Positions 63,821 to 64,000 of a stretch of DNA of 64,000 nt are shown piece by piece; position 1 is the stretch's first letter, and each line of letters starts with the position of its first letter. The translations under genes were made by a program, and so were the position numbers. The notes under the pieces were generated by a model. The model was given only the letters and a program-made list of their open reading frames with translations. It did no database searches and was not told the DNA's origin. Origin of the DNA: Stieleria varia. Its GTDB lineage: Bacteria > Planctomycetota > Planctomycetia > Pirellulales > Pirellulaceae. The stretch covers positions 1 to 64,000 of the forward strand of contig NZ_CP151726.1 of NCBI RefSeq assembly GCF_038443385.1, in the 5' to 3' direction.

Positions 63821-64000
63821 ATGGCCATCCAAGTCACCGCGTACTGTACTCATCGCAACCCACCCGAAATCACGTTTCCTCTGGACGCGATTTTGACTCG
63901 CGACCGCAGTGACCCCGGTTTGGTCAGCCATCTGGAAGACGTCATCGGCTACATCATGCAAGACGGCCAGCGAGAGATGACCGCGTCGCTCTACGGCGTC
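63821..64000 (+). CDS. Unknown protein, truncated by window end
   Basis: The first 60 codons are present (MAIQVTAYCTHRNPPEITFP then LDAILTRDRSDPGLVSHLED). Starts 3 bp after pheT, so it probably belongs to the same transcript. No family could be named from this fragment. Confidence 0.6.
   Translation, partial: MAIQVTAYCTHRNPPEITFPLDAILTRDRSDPGLVSHLEDVIGYIMQDGQREMTASLYGV

Overview
The window looks like a chromosomal segment of a planctomycete, most likely a Rhodopirellula/Pirellula-type member of the Pirellulales. The pointers are an exported giant protease whose N-terminus carries the planctomycete-type MEMLESRLLLA motif, a very large PVC-type protein (Piru_Ver-like domain, HEAT repeats, haem c, DUF1080), a DUF1559 protein, and long accessory proteins among ordinary housekeeping genes. 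No database search was possible; family names rest on motifs read by eye.

Layout. 1-5.4 kb holds replication genes (dnaA, candidate oriC, dnaN, a DciA/DUF721 protein), tag, a cupin and a glycosyltransferase-like protein. 5.3-10.3 kb is one 1655-residue exported subtilase with 18 ELFxSDGT-type repeats and a dockerin. 10.8-20.8 kb holds rpsD, lpdA, miaB, a pair of M16 peptidases (one without the zinc motif, one with it), a membrane protein, and a tight three-gene cluster (histidine kinase, exported protein, CYTH protein).

20.9-42.3 kb is a chromosomal integron, the main accessory feature. The integrase gene (42414-43802, +) carries the integron-specific patch and faces away from about 25 gene cassettes, nearly all read on the minus strand and separated by attC sites of about 90 bp. 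Cassettes encode mostly small unknown, membrane or exported proteins, plus two toxin-antitoxin pairs (one toxin frameshifted), an LRR protein, an MltR-like protein and a DUF1559 protein. The array also carries two near-identical group IIC-attC introns with the same internal deletion, a third intron 5' fragment, four copies of a fused double-attC element with altered core triplets, a cassette present three times, and an 8-copy 73-bp tandem repeat.

43.8-59.5 kb resumes with repeat-rich DNA and then large exported proteins on the minus strand: a D-aminoacylase/serine-beta-lactamase-like fusion, a DUF4886 SGNH-like protein, a PfpI-type protein translationally coupled to the 1944-residue PVC giant, a 196-bp repeat in about ten tandem copies, and a von Willebrand A membrane protein. 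59.9-64 kb is the translation cluster rpmI-rplT-pheS-pheT followed by the start of an unknown gene.
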